Shown piece by piece: positions 21,423 through 33,098 of a DNA stretch of 64,000 bases. The notes under the pieces were generated by a model, which worked only from the letters and a program-made list of their open reading frames with translations, was not told the DNA's origin and ran no database searches. The stretch covers positions 16,003,808 through 16,067,807 of the forward strand of contig CM026433.1 of assembly GCA_014871385.1 (NCBI GenBank), given 5' to 3'. The stretch's first letter is position 1. Each line of letters begins with the position of its first letter. The translations under genes were made by a program, and so were the position numbers. This DNA comes from Ceratodon purpureus. Taxonomy: Eukaryota; Streptophyta; Bryopsida; Pseudoditrichales; Ditrichaceae.

Positions 21423-22741
21423 TATACTCCATAGTTAATAAGATTCACTTAAGATTAGAAGTGAAGAAAACTCAATCGAGAAAAGTGGAGTTGAGTTCTT
21501 TTAAGTTTATTTTAAAGTATACATGTTGATCTATGTTATTTTCAGACTAATAATTTTTTTATATCATTTGGGTATTTAATTTGGTGGATTCCTTAATTGT
21601 TGGTATGCAAAGCACTATCTACTTGCAATAAACAATTTGATTCAAACTTGGTGGGATTGAAGGTAAGTCTAATAAACATGTTTATTTCTAATTTAAGTTT
21701 AAATATTATAATATCTAAATTCTAGTCTACTAATCTTTCATTTACATCTTATCCCCTAAAAGGTCAAACTTCTAAAATGGGCTTTTTGAAAATTCGGGCA
21801 GGTTTCTACGATGTCAGTTTAGGATGTGAGTTTCTGATTTTTTTTGTAGACATAGGGAATTGCAAGAGCTTTGGAGGAGTATAATCTTTTTTTGCACTAA
21901 ACATTGAAGAAAATATTTATGGTGCCCGAAGCGGTTTTTTTTACTTCTCGAGCACCTCCAAAATTTTGATACACCCTTCAACTACCTTTGGGATTTTTAG
22001 TGCAAGTAACTAACATAATTGGTTTTGAGGTTATAAAATAAAAATCTTATATTGTGGAAGATTTTCATTCTATAAAGAGCCAAAGTTTGTTCATTTTTTT
22101 TGGTCAAGCTTGAAAAAAACTTTTTCTTTATCAAATAAAAGATAAAACATTTTGTTTTTTATTTAAATTTTTTAAATTTTTATGGAACCTCTAGAGTGCG
22201 CATACACTCCCAACATTGAGAACGCCATATTCCTAGAGATCACAATGATGTGGAGGTGTAAGAAATTCCAGGGTGAGGCTGCGGAGACAAGGGCTCAATT
22301 CCCTGCGGCCACAGGGTCGATAGCCATCGATGTCAGGTCTATCAGCTTTACTGCGAGGTTGGTAATTATTAGGTGTTTGTTTGTTCATGGTGGTGCAATT
22401 TCTTGTTTCAGTCTAAGCGGTTTTTTTCGGTTTCGGATGCTGTGTGGAGAATTGGACTGATGCTAATTTGGCTGTTGTAGCTGAATTGGACATTTGTTGT
22501 GCTCTCCTTGCTATGGAAATTGCACTCTTCGGGATTGTCCCAAGTTACTACTGAGTGGCGCACTAATTCCTAGTAAGTGAGGAAGAGCTTAACGTTTTGC
22601 CACGAAGACGATCTACATAAACCCACTTCATCAGCAGAACCGTTATTTGATTTTTGGTGTTATTCGATTATCTAAACTGGGAGCTGAGATCACACAAGCT
22701 AGTGCCTAAGGATTTGCTATCTGGGGGTGTTCACTTTGAAC
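21423..22741. other. AT-rich intergenic DNA with one coding-like patch
   Basis: It is mostly AT-rich, with phrases shared with the dispersed AT-rich repeats elsewhere in the window (for example 'gtgcaagtaactaacat' near 22000). A patch of higher GC at 22250-22360 reads CKKFQGEAAETRAQFPAATG then SIAIDVRSISFTAR on the plus strand. It ends at a GT that could be a donor (22358-22360). It may be a captured exon fragment; I do not recognise it. Confidence 0.35.
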
Positions 22742-23584
22742 TTAACCCCTAAACGGCCATTGTCCTAGAATGAGCGTTTTTGGACTTTGGGTAGGTTCCT
22801 AAAAATTCAAATTTACTTGTTTTTTGGAATTGTTTTGTGGAAAACAAATCAATTTGAATTGTTTGTGGAAAAAAAGGTTTTACAAGAGGTTTATGGGGAT
22901 ATTTTTTGGATGAAGTGAGGAAAAGTTATGGGACTTAAAAGATTTTAGCCAATCTTTGGGCAGGCTCCCAGCCATTGTGAATGCTGCAATTTCCCAAAAT
23001 CTGCCAAAATCTGCCCGAATTTGCCTAAGAAAAAACTTTGAAATTCCACCAAAAATTGAGATTTTAGTGTTTTCAAAAATAAAAAATCACTAAATAGAAG
23101 AGGCACTAGAGCATGTTTCTACGGTTTGGATTTTCAATCTAAGAATGTTTCGTATGCTATTTTTATAATTAAAAAACGGCCTTTGTATGTGAATTTCTGC
23201 ATACCCCCTTGTAGAAATTGATGATTTTCTCAAGATTCCACACCTTGCATGGGCATGAGATTCGTGGACATGTACCTAACTCACCTAGGAACAAGAATCT
23301 AAAGAGGCTCATTCTAAATCTACTCAAAAAAATGGTTTTCTTGGACCCCAAAAGACTGTTGTCCCCTTTTCGAAGGTTAAAAAACTTTTTCTTCAACTTT
23401 GAATGTTATGATCTTTCAAATGTAAGAAATGAGAGTGTGAGATTTGGTAGGCATATAGACATAGAAGTTAGATACAAGATCTTATGGTTGGAAATACCAA
23501 AATTGGTTCCGATTTTGTATTATCCGGCTTGCTTTCAAAAGGGACTATTTTGAGCAAAAATACCATTGGGCCTTTAGGGGTTAA
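22742..23584. mobile_element. MITE-like element, TTAA target site and CCCCTAAA ends
   Basis: TTAA at 22742-22745 is followed by CCCCTAAACGGCCATTG. At the other end GGGCCTTTAGGGG precedes TTAA at 23581-23584. The inverted ends therefore read CCCCTAAA(C)GGCC and are bounded by TTAA on both sides, the arrangement of piggyBac-type elements (TTAA duplication, CCC-starting TIR). The interior (about 835 bases) encodes no transposase that I can recognise. Confidence 0.55.
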
Positions 23585-24262
23585 TGTTGCTGAAAGCATT
23601 GCATGCAGTTCGGAGATGTAATTTATAAGATATACCGGGATGCATTGAGAAGAGTGAGATATAGTAAGTGGCATAAAAACCGCTCATATTTAAGATTGGT
23701 AGGCTCGGTGGGGAGTTATTAAAGAAATCAAATTTTGGAAGATGTTTAAAGTATAGAGAAAATTGGACCAAGTGGAATAATTAATTTTAGATTAATACTG
23801 AATTAATTATGAATTTTGGAAAGAGAACTTGTAGGTGGCTCAAACACCGCTCAGCCTAAAATGTACACTACAAATACATAGAAATTCGAAATTGGAATCT
23901 ATAATGTACCTCCTGCTTGGACATGTGTAGACCACTATTCGGGAAGTTTCTAATACAATCTAGCTATTATCCCCTTTTCCATAAAAGCATTCGATAAATT
24001 TTTATGATATCTACATGATACCTAGGTGATACCCATGTGATACTTAGGTAATATTTAAAATACGAGTCGGAAAAAATCCTAACTCTTTCAAATTGAATAG
24101 GTAATTTGACAACTTCATTCGGTTGATTTACAACTGATTGCTGGATCTCCCCAATCATTGGTGTAGTCTGCGGTTTCTAGTGCCGCGCGGGTTTTGAGCC
24201 ACCTACTCTAGTTGAAGGTCACAATGGAAATTTGATGGATGGATAGTTACAGCTGTTGTAAG

Positions 24263-24839
24263 TTAACCCCTAAACGTCCTCACCTATGTCCAATTTAGGT
24301 AGTTTTGCAAAGACACATTAAAAAATGCAATTAATATGAATATTTAGAACTTGATGTATGAATAAAAATTGTACATTTTGATTTTTAGATTCTATCTATA
24401 CGGTTAGATCTATGACTTCTATTACTAATCTTTATTTATAAATTTTGAAACATAATATAAAAAAATGTTTTATAATTCAATTACGAATAAGATATTGACA
24501 AGAAGTAGATGAAATTTGTTGTGATGGGTCAAAATGTAGTACTTTAGGTGTAGTGATTTTTGGAGATTTTTTGGATGCTTGATTTTATGAGTTTATTTTT
24601 TCAAGAACACTTTTAGACTAAAATCTTCAAATTTTTGGATGAAACACTGCAACACAAAATGAAGCATAATTTCTTCAAAAATTGTTTCCTTTTCGATCGG
24701 ATGACACATACATGAAGCTAACTTCCCATAAAAAATTCAATAAAAAAATCACACCAGAAGAAGTGCATGATGAATGAGAAAATGCAAATGTAACATGTAC
24801 ATCAGGTCAAAAGGGCTTGCTTGGGCAGTTAGGGGTTAA
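24263..24839. mobile_element. MITE-like element, second TTAA/CCCCTAAA copy
   Basis: TTAA at 24263-24266 followed by CCCCTAAACGTCC, and GGGCAGTTAGGGG before TTAA at 24836-24839. Same ends as the copy at 22742, with a shorter interior of about 570 bases. AT-rich and non-coding. Confidence 0.5.
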
Positions 24840-25445
24840 TCTCTTCACATGGTCCAATTCTACAGCTCAATCTGGTGCATTAGTGTTTAGTCTTGCACTT
24901 TGATCAGAATTAAGATACCATTGTTTTATTTCCTGATTTATTGCTCTAGCGCAACTTGATTTAGTTACAATTTAGAGTGAACAGGGTGTGGAAGTCAAGT
25001 GTCAGGATGCAAATTGGTAACGAGTTCCAAGAGGTAGCTTGTCAATGAGCAATGGCATGTGCACATGTTGGAAAGATGAAGGATTGAATTACAGATGGGA
25101 GTTCAAAAATAATAAGAACTGGTACAGCTTTGAGTTTTGAATTTGGTGTTGAGTTAAGATGAGATGAATGGAAAGCCTTCTCAAAAGGAAATTAAATGAA
25201 GGAGCGAAAGAATTAAATGTCAAATTGAGTTCCATATGTCATTGTATCATTTCTTACTAAGGAACAAGCTCTCTAGCTTGGTCCATAACTTTTACATTAT
25301 TCTTTAATCAGGCCCTGAACCTTTACATTCATATCCAATTATGAAAATTATGAGATCGCTAAATAAGCCTACCAGTATCGTTTTTTTGAAGGCGTCCCTT
25401 TCTACGCACATTAATTCCAATTGATTGTATCGGTTCCATTCCCTA
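24840..25445. other. AT-rich intergenic DNA
   Basis: No gene or clear repeat boundary seen. Confidence 0.5.
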
Positions 25446-26214
25446 ACAAGGCCTGTGAGACCTCAAGGTTCACCTACAAATACAAAACTTGCAGAAAGTC
25501 GAAACTAAAGTATATGGTTCTAGGTTAGAGTATGAGCATATACAAGTTGAGAAAGAAGTGCATCAAGCCAACATCAAATATAAGCAAAATCATGTAGCAT
25601 GGTCAATTGAAGCAAAGCACTACATTTGTATTTAAAGAATTAGAAGTAGAACATCACAAGGTAGAAATTACACAACACAAATTACAAATAGAAAATTGTT
25701 TACAAAATTGATCAATGAAGTTTTGATCACAACATATTCTTAAAGTATTTGTTACTTGTCCAAGCAAAAAGACCTAGTGTACTCAAAAGATAGTGGCTAT
25801 TTGAGTCTAATGTCTAGATCTTTTAAAACGAGGTTGAAAGTTTTGAAGTTCTTCTAGTTGAAATGAAATTGTTGCAGTAAGAGTTGATGTAGTTTTTTGC
25901 TCCCATGATATAGTGTTTGAGTCCTTCAATTCTTTAAGAAGAACTTGGGCATGCTATAAATTCACAAATGAACAAATTATATTGGTAACGTATCACAACA
26001 TACATTGATGATGAAACCAGTATTTATATTGCAAATTTGTCACAAAATTTTGGGACCATGAAACCCTAGAAATGCAAAGTCGTCAGTTGTTGGCTTGATG
26101 CACTACTTTTTCTACTTGTATATGCTCATACTCCTACCTTGAACCCTATACTTTAGTTTCAACTTTCTCCGAGTTTTTTATTTGTAGGTGAAGCTTGGGG
26201 TCCCATACGCCTTG
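25446..26214. mobile_element. Foldback (long terminal inverted repeat) element
   Basis: The left arm 25446-25572 and right arm 26089-26214 are reverse complements at roughly 85% by eye over about 125 bases. Landmarks in both are CAAGGC at the tip, TTCACCTACAAATA, GAAACTAAAGTATA, AGTATGAGCATATACAAGT and TGCATCAAGCCAAC innermost. The spacer of about 515 bases is AT-rich and non-coding. No clean target-site duplication was found at the tips, so the superfamily is unknown. Confidence 0.75.
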
Positions 26215-26722
26215 TTTTTTTTACTTCAAGAATAGACATATATCTTTGTTTTGACCGCATGGATTTTTATTGTAACAAACAATGGTTTATCAAAAAAATA
26301 AAATTAGTATTAAAAATAACATGAACATGTGTTCATTATACAATGTTTTTCACAATGCTACGCTTTTTATTAAATCTAAAATTTGGTGCACAAGTAACTA
26401 ACATCATGTACATCATTTTGGTACAAAACCTCCAACATGTATAGTGCAAAAAAATTACTCAAAGAGAAGTCAAAGTCAGCTCATCATGTTTTGAAAGAAT
26501 AAAAAAGAACAATATTTCTTACTTCAAACTCTATAATTTTCTAATTCACGCGGTCAAATTTATTGAAATTTTCTTGTCCATGATCTTTTAGAAGCCTTAA
26601 GTCAACTCCTGCGGTTAGAGATGCAAAAAGAGTTTAACTTTTGGTTTGTTCACTCTTGCTTCTGAAATGATAGTTTCTGGAGTGTTTTTGATGAGAAATG
26701 GTCATGGCCGATTAGGGGTTAA
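26215..26722. mobile_element. Partial MITE-like copy ending in TTAGGGG-TTAA
   Basis: It ends GGCCGATTAGGGG then TTAA at 26719-26722. Its body resembles 56090-56575 by eye (shared phrases: 'caaaacctccaa', 'ataatgcaa/atagtgcaa', 'actttgacc/ttttgacc'). Its left end was not located; the foldback element lies immediately upstream and may have inserted into it. Confidence 0.4.
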
Positions 26723-28300
26723 TATTGGTAAATTTTGTTATTGTTGTAACGTGGATCAACAACTACTTTCAAATCTTTCTAAAACTGCAACTAGAAATAT
26801 CAGAGGTAAGCTGATTATGAAAACATATTCATGTTTTTGTATTAAAATTGGAATACTTATGATTTTGAATCTATTAATGATATTTTAAGTCAAGATATTA
26901 GTAGATTTTTAATATTGCACCATGAAGCACAATCTTATTTCAAAAAAAAATCAATTCAATTGAGAACCTTGGAGGTAAGTTTACCATATTTGCTTTGTTT
27001 TATTTTAAACTTGAAATAGCTGTATTTTTTAACCCTAAACCCTAAACCCAAAATTCATAGTATGTGAATTTTTTAGTTTTCTTAGTTTAATGATTGATTA
27101 ATGCATGCATGTAACAAATGTATCAATGTAGTTACTAACATATGTTATCCAATGCAAGTCTCACTTAAAAATTGCAACATTAAGAATTTCACGCCTAAAA
27201 GTCTCGATTAAAACATGCATAATTAAGAATTACACTCATAATAATCCTCCACAGTGAAGTGTAGCGCTTTTTAATTCTGCCACAATTAGCAGTCACACAA
27301 TTAAGAGTCCACAATCTTAAGAGTCCAAATGACGTATCTAAAAGAGCAATGCTGTTATGTGTAGCCTAGATTCAGAGTGAATGATTCAACTCTCTTATGA
27401 ATGGTTAAACTTTGTAATGAATGATTCAACTAGAAAATCACAATCATCTTTTTTTGTTATAAAAATGTATTTAAATTTGAATTTGGTGGATGAAAAAACC
27501 TACATACAAATGTATCTAGTTTTCATAAACAAATGTAAAGTCTAAAATATGATCTTATTTTAGTTTTAAAAAATTTGCTAATAAGAAGTTGGTTGATTGG
27601 ATTTTCTAAAAAAAATGAAAAGACAAAGGTGATTCTACATACCTTTCAACCACAAGAATTTCCATAAATCAAGTGGATTTGTCTAAAATATTTTATTTTC
27701 TATATATGTTATTTTGCACTTTATAATTTGAGATGAAGACTAGATTGACCATCTTCCATGTTTGTGAAATGAACCATTTTAATTATTGAATTACCATTTA
27801 CAAAGCTTTGAATTATTATTGATCAAGACTCATCAAGACACCAAAATGATCTAATACTATTTAGATTCACAACATATACATTGTTGGGGATTATAGTACA
27901 CACTAGAGTACACACACATTCACAACAACACCTTTATCTTTTAGTTAATTATAAGATAAAATCAAGCGGTTACATGTTTGATTTTTGTTTCGTACTTTGA
28001 TTTTCTTAGTGATTATGTATAATGGTATTAGAATCTTTTAAAGCTCAATTTGGATATACTAAAGGCATTTTGTTATGTGAACAATCAATTGATATCTTTT
28101 CCAATTGAATTTATTTTTAAATTTAAAGAATTCAAATAAGTAGGTGCTCAATACTATTTCATGTTTCATTTAGTTTCTCACGTTTTTTAAAAGATCTATA
28201 TCGAAAGCAGCTACATCTTAGGAGGAATTTCAGTCGTAGATTTGTATGATAGTCTAGAGGTGGAAGTTTGTTTGTAGTGTTTGTAGAGAGAGGGAAGGGG
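26723..28300. other. AT-rich intergenic DNA with a short telomere-like tract
   Basis: No gene seen. AACCCTAAACCCTAAACCC at 27031-27049 is two to three units of the plant telomere repeat, too short for a telomere. Confidence 0.5.
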
Positions 28301-28315
28301 GTGGATTAAGTTATT

Positions 28316-28672
28316 CTATTTGGAGCTTTTATTTACTCCAATGGTTTCAGTGGTGGGGGATGCTTGTTGTAGTTGTGTATAAGGAAGGTTACGTAATGTC
28401 GTTAAGGTAAGGAACCAATATGGTTGTTTTCGTGATGAATGCAGTATATATGGAGGGCTAAGGGTTTTTTTGTAAGGGCCAGTGTGCAATGATGAGTTTT
28501 TGTACCAATTTTGATGAGGGATGGTCAATATAGTGATGGCTGAGGGATATTCTTGGGCAGCTAGTCTGGCCCAATGTAGAGTTTGCTGTGCAGTTTGCTC
28601 TGTATGAGGATGTGCGTGTCCAATGCCTAACCATTTGAATTGAAAGGTGTTTTTTACCTTTTTCCCTTGCAA
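28316..28672 (-). other. Unclassified minus-strand ORF, 118 codons
   Basis: This is an open frame rich in Thr, Pro, Gln and His: FQFKWLGIGHAHPHTEQTAQ, then ITILTIPHQNWYKNSSLH and RKQPYWFLTLTTLRNLPYTQ. It is longer than most open frames in this AT-rich stretch and has a residue mix unlike random AT-rich translation. A second minus-strand open stretch of similar character lies at 29734-29919. Both may be parts of a decayed mobile element. I do not recognise a domain, and chance remains possible. Confidence 0.25.
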
Positions 28673-28680
28673 TGAATTAC

Positions 28681-31320
28681 TTACTTTGCTAAAAATAAGA
28701 AAAAGTAAAAAAAAAGTAAAAGAAAGAAAAGAGGTGTTTTTTGAGGATTCAAAAACTTTGTCCCTTAGAATGAGGAGAAAATGTTTTTTTTGTACTTTAG
28801 GAGCATGTGATGGAAATGAGAAATATGAGTGTCTTATGTCAAAAGGTAATGTGCATTTGGTTTGGTTCCAGCAGGCCTAAGGAGAAATGGGCTAGTTTGA
28901 GTGGGTGGTTTTTTGGGGTACAATATTTATATATTTTGTGTAGCCATATTAATTCAGTTTCAAAGGATTAGTGGGAAGTTCTATATTGATTGGGTTTTGG
29001 AAGTGAAGAATGGTATTGTTCCCACAACTAATTGAGTTTTGCATTCCATGCACTCCAAACATGCACTCCCAACAGAGCACTCCCGATAGCTGTCCTCCTC
29101 ATGTTGGCATCACAGGGAGCACTGTCTAGAACCAACAGGCAAAAGTCATTGGTGATAACTTAGATAGAAGCCTGAAGTTTGGAACCCCTCCTCATTGCTG
29201 TTGCTGCCACTATTCCGTATGTATGGATATGCTGTCTTACGGAACCAACAGAAATGATAAGTGCTAGTGCTAGTGCTAGAACTGAACAGTCGTGTTGTAA
29301 AGGGGGCATGGAAGAAAGCAAATTCAGAGACATGTCAGAGAGAGAACTTGGTAGGAACGCAACCTAGCTCGGTGAGTTACCAACTTACCACCTGGATTTG
29401 TGGCTCCAACACCGTACACATGACAACACACATGTGAACATGAAAGTGGAGAAAAATATTTTGTATTGTCAGACCCTGCATCAGAGCACCCAACTCTATT
29501 TTCATTTTATCACTGACATTGCCCTAAGGCAAAGACTCATAATATGCACAGTACAGATTCAGAAGTTTTCTTAGCCAACACTGGCTCCCTTGACGATCTT
29601 CTTCACCACTAACTTAAGTTATCATAGACTGACTGTCTATCATGAAGCAGTTGTTTCTTGAGGTTGAGTATGAACATTCTAAAGTCCATCACCACCCATT
29701 ACAAGACCTAAGAGTGTCACCAATGGATCCTCGTCATGTGCTCCCTCCAAAGGGCCTTGGCGGGGTCTCTGTATGGTGAGTTGGCTGCTTGGCGAGTCTC
29801 GGCCAATATGATTGTTCTTTCCTAGTTCCTTCAGGAGCTATTTGAGAGGGAGAATGAATGTTTTTGTTATTTGTATTAGAAATTAGATGAAAAGGGATAG
29901 CATTTCTACGTCCATCCACCGAGTTGGATCCGGATGAAAGGACTCCTCATTTTGGGTTTGAAACATACTTTGGAAGTGACATTCAATTAAATCCAATATA
30001 ATAGTCTCAACTAATTTTGAGTATTTCCATATAACATCAGTTTTACCAATGGTCTACTCACTTAAACACTATAGACCTTGACATCTAAAGTTGAAAGTGA
30101 ATTGAAAAACTAATAAGGTGCTTAGATTAAATGTAATGCTTAGGTTGAACAAAATGGCAAAATAAAATCAAAATAAATATTTGTGAAGAATACAAAATAT
30201 GGCTATAAATACCTAACTTAACTAAATTAGTTTCTAAAATTTGCCTTGATTTTGATATGTTGATTTTGCCATTGTCTAATCAAATTTTGCACTTTATTTA
30301 ATAAGCAAGCTAAAAGGTGATAGAGTTGTTGAGAGGCTAGTGGTACCTCATCTTTTGATTCCAACTCATGTAAGGGAGGAGGTAGTCTTGTGGACTTAGA
30401 TCTAATGGTCCCTAAGTAGACATTTTATTCACATACGTTTTCTTGGAGACCAAAATTATTGTTCTTTACTCTTCTCTTGCCTCTCTAAGATTTGATATTT
30501 ATGGTAACGTATAGTGTTTGTTGTCATTTTCACAAGATTTCATTTGAGATTTTGCTGTAAAATAGCATTTTTGTTTATATTTCCAATGCATCTAATCCTT
30601 CTTGTTATTGGTGCAAACCTGCAAATATTTTTCTATAAAGACCTGGTTACAACATTCATCTAAAATTTTTAATTTCTTAAACCACTAAAGATACCAAAAA
30701 CAAATTCTAACACTTTATCTAACTCAATTTCTAAGAATATGTTTCCCCTTCAACCACAATTCAATTTCAACAAATTTTCATCAAAACTTGATGGTTAGGT
30801 TCCAATTGAAGTCTAGTTTTCATGGTAGTATCTAATTGTAATTTAAGATATCATTTAGATTTGGCAAGCATTTGATACAAGGGGGTTTAGTTTTGGAACC
30901 TTTTTGTTGTGAAAAACTTAGGCCATTTTGTGTACACTATAATGTTTTGTCCAACATGTTTTTTGAAACATTGTTGTTTGAATTTTTTATAAAACAAATC
31001 GAGTTAGAGGTTAAATTGTTGGAAAAAGATAAGGAACAGAAAATCAATTACAAAGTGCGAGCAACAAAATTTTAGAATCAAATTTTGACATGCGAAAATT
31101 ATGGTCTTCCAATCCATTAAGCTTCAAGATGCAGATTTTGATCTTCATCATCTAGAAGTACATCTACAATAAATTTACTATAAAATTGTATGGTTGAAAT
31201 TTCTATGTTTTACTTCCAATAATGCCTATGACACTTTAAAAGCAGTTCAACTTGTTTTAAGTAAATTAAATCCTAAAAGGAATTGAAGAACTAAGTAATA
31301 GGTCAATTTCAATAACTTCT
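28681..31320. other. Intergenic DNA, no supported gene
   Basis: Mixed composition, with a somewhat GC-richer patch at 29040-29400. No domain, RNA gene or clear element boundary recognised. Confidence 0.5.
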
Positions 31321-31327
31321 GTAGTTG

Positions 31328-31384
31328 ATTGACGTAGATAGAACCCTAATTGACGTAGATAGAACCCTGATTGACGTAGATAGA
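31328..31384. repeat. 21-bp tandem repeat, 2.7 units
   Basis: The unit ATTGACGTAGATAGAACCCT plus one variable base recurs with period 21 (GACGTAG at 31331, 31352 and 31373). Confidence 0.85.
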
Positions 31385-32370
31385 CCTCCAGAAGGAAATA
31401 AATGAGGAGAGTGGGAAGTTAGTATAAGGTCATCTAAACAAAATGGCCAAATTGCCTATTGAAATTCCTTGTTTTAGGTTGAAATTTGAATAAAATTTGA
31501 GATAGATTATATTCATGTGAGGTCAAGATGAATAGGTGTTTCAAACCAATTGTTTTTTTTTAAAATAGAGGAAGATTACTAATTGTCTTGGAAAACCCCC
31601 CATTCACTACTTCAAGGTTTCAGCTTTAAGGTTCAAGAAATGAGTCAAAACAAAGAAACAAATGCACCGCATTTCTTCCATTTAATTAAGTTTATGTTTG
31701 CGTTTTCAAAACATTCACAGCACCAGATACATATTCATACCATGGCAAATGCATGTACGCTAAGTCTAATAGAAGATTTACGACTTCAATTTCATGACCT
31801 TAAGAAAGACCATGAAATTTTACAGTTTGAAAACTTTAATAATATAATGATTTCCTTGATAGAGTGATAAGAGGAAATTTTAGGAGCATTATATAAAAAT
31901 CAATTTGTGTTATAGTAATTATTAAATATATATTTTAAAGAAAAACATAAATTTTATCTCAACTTTACTGATTGAAGATTCCAGTAATGGTATAAACCGG
32001 TCAATATTGCTATAAGTGATAGTTCAATGTCGAGGAGTTGAAAACTTTGAAGCGTTTTCAAAATTTTCATGTTTAAACATTTATCAACTAATTTTCCAAA
32101 GGTATTCTCAAAATTTTAGAAAGGAAATGTTTATTCTTTGCAAGTGCTAGGGGAAGAGCGTTTTGGAGTGTGCCACTGGGAGTGTGAGTAGGCTGTCACC
32201 TGACAGGTTCTAATTCAGAAAATCACCCATAGTTAACTGTCAAGTGGGATGGAAACCAACATTCATGCAGTTTGAACGAAATATACAGTTTTTGATCATG
32301 TGTTGTTACTGCTCCTGTTTTATGGAAAAAAATAGGAAAATGAATCAAAAAATGAAATAAAAAATTAATT

Positions 32371-32630
32371 AGGAAAATGAATTAGTTGAATTCAGAAAAT
32401 GAATGTATTGAATTAGGAAAATGAATTAATTAAATTAGGAAAATGAATGTATTGAATTAGGAAAATGAATGTATTGAATTAGGAAAATGAATTAATTAAA
32501 TTAGGAAAATGAATGTATTGAATTAGGAAAATGAATGTATTGAATTAGGAAAATGAATGTATTAAATTAGGAAAATGAATTAATTGAATCAGGAAAATGG
32601 ATTAATTGAATTAAGAAGATTATTTAATTA
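32371..32630. repeat. 22-bp minisatellite with higher-order pattern
   Basis: About 12 units of AGGAAAATGAATNNATTNAA plus TT. Two unit variants, one with TAATTAAATT and one with GTATTGAATT, alternate as variant A, B, B, and this trimer occurs twice in succession. The array directly abuts the 235-bp duplication at 32633. Confidence 0.85.
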
Positions 32631-32632
32631 TG

Positions 32633-33098
32633 AGGCCTTTCAAACCCATCGAGCGGAGCGAGAAGGGTTTGAATAAGGGCAACGGGTCCGGTAGGTCCCG
32701 TTGCCCGTTAAGTAATTTTAGGGTTTACTCAAAACAACGATAGCGGGGTAGCTAGGGTTGATCTCATTTAATTTTGGGTTTTATAGCCCCTATTTATCAT
32801 CCAAATAATGTTAATATAAATAAAACTCAAAATTATCAAAATCAAAGAATTAAGATGCAAAAATATAAGGCCCTTCAAACCCATCGAGCGGAGCGAGAAG
32901 GGTTTGAATAAGGGCAACGGGTCCGGTAGGACCCGTTGCCCGTTAAGTAATTTTAGGGTTTACTCAAAACAACGATAGCGGGGTAGCTAGGGTTGATCTC
33001 ATTTAATTTTGGGTTTTATAGCCCCTATTTATCATCCAAATAATGTTAAATATAAATAAAACTCAAAATTATCAAAACCAAAGAATTAAAATGCAAAA
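32633..33098. repeat. 235-bp tandem duplication containing GC-rich hairpins
   Basis: Copies at 32633-32863 and 32868-33098 are near identical (a handful of differences). Each has a GC-rich head in AT-rich surroundings. The head contains AAACCC...GGGTTT arms around GAGCGGAGCGAG, and a palindrome at 32677-32706 and 32912-32941. In the second copy the palindrome is perfect: 13-base arms GGGCAACGGGTCC/GGACCCGTTGCCC around GGTA. The first copy has one arm mismatch. No ORF. Confidence 0.9.

Noticed and set aside
27031..27049. Telomere-like AACCCTAAACCC tract
   Set aside because: Only two to three units, surrounded by ordinary AT-rich DNA; too short for an interstitial telomere array.
32371..32630. 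Regular repeats that could be taken for a CRISPR array
   Set aside because: The 22-bp units are head to tail with no unique spacers, in a plant nuclear context; it is a minisatellite.
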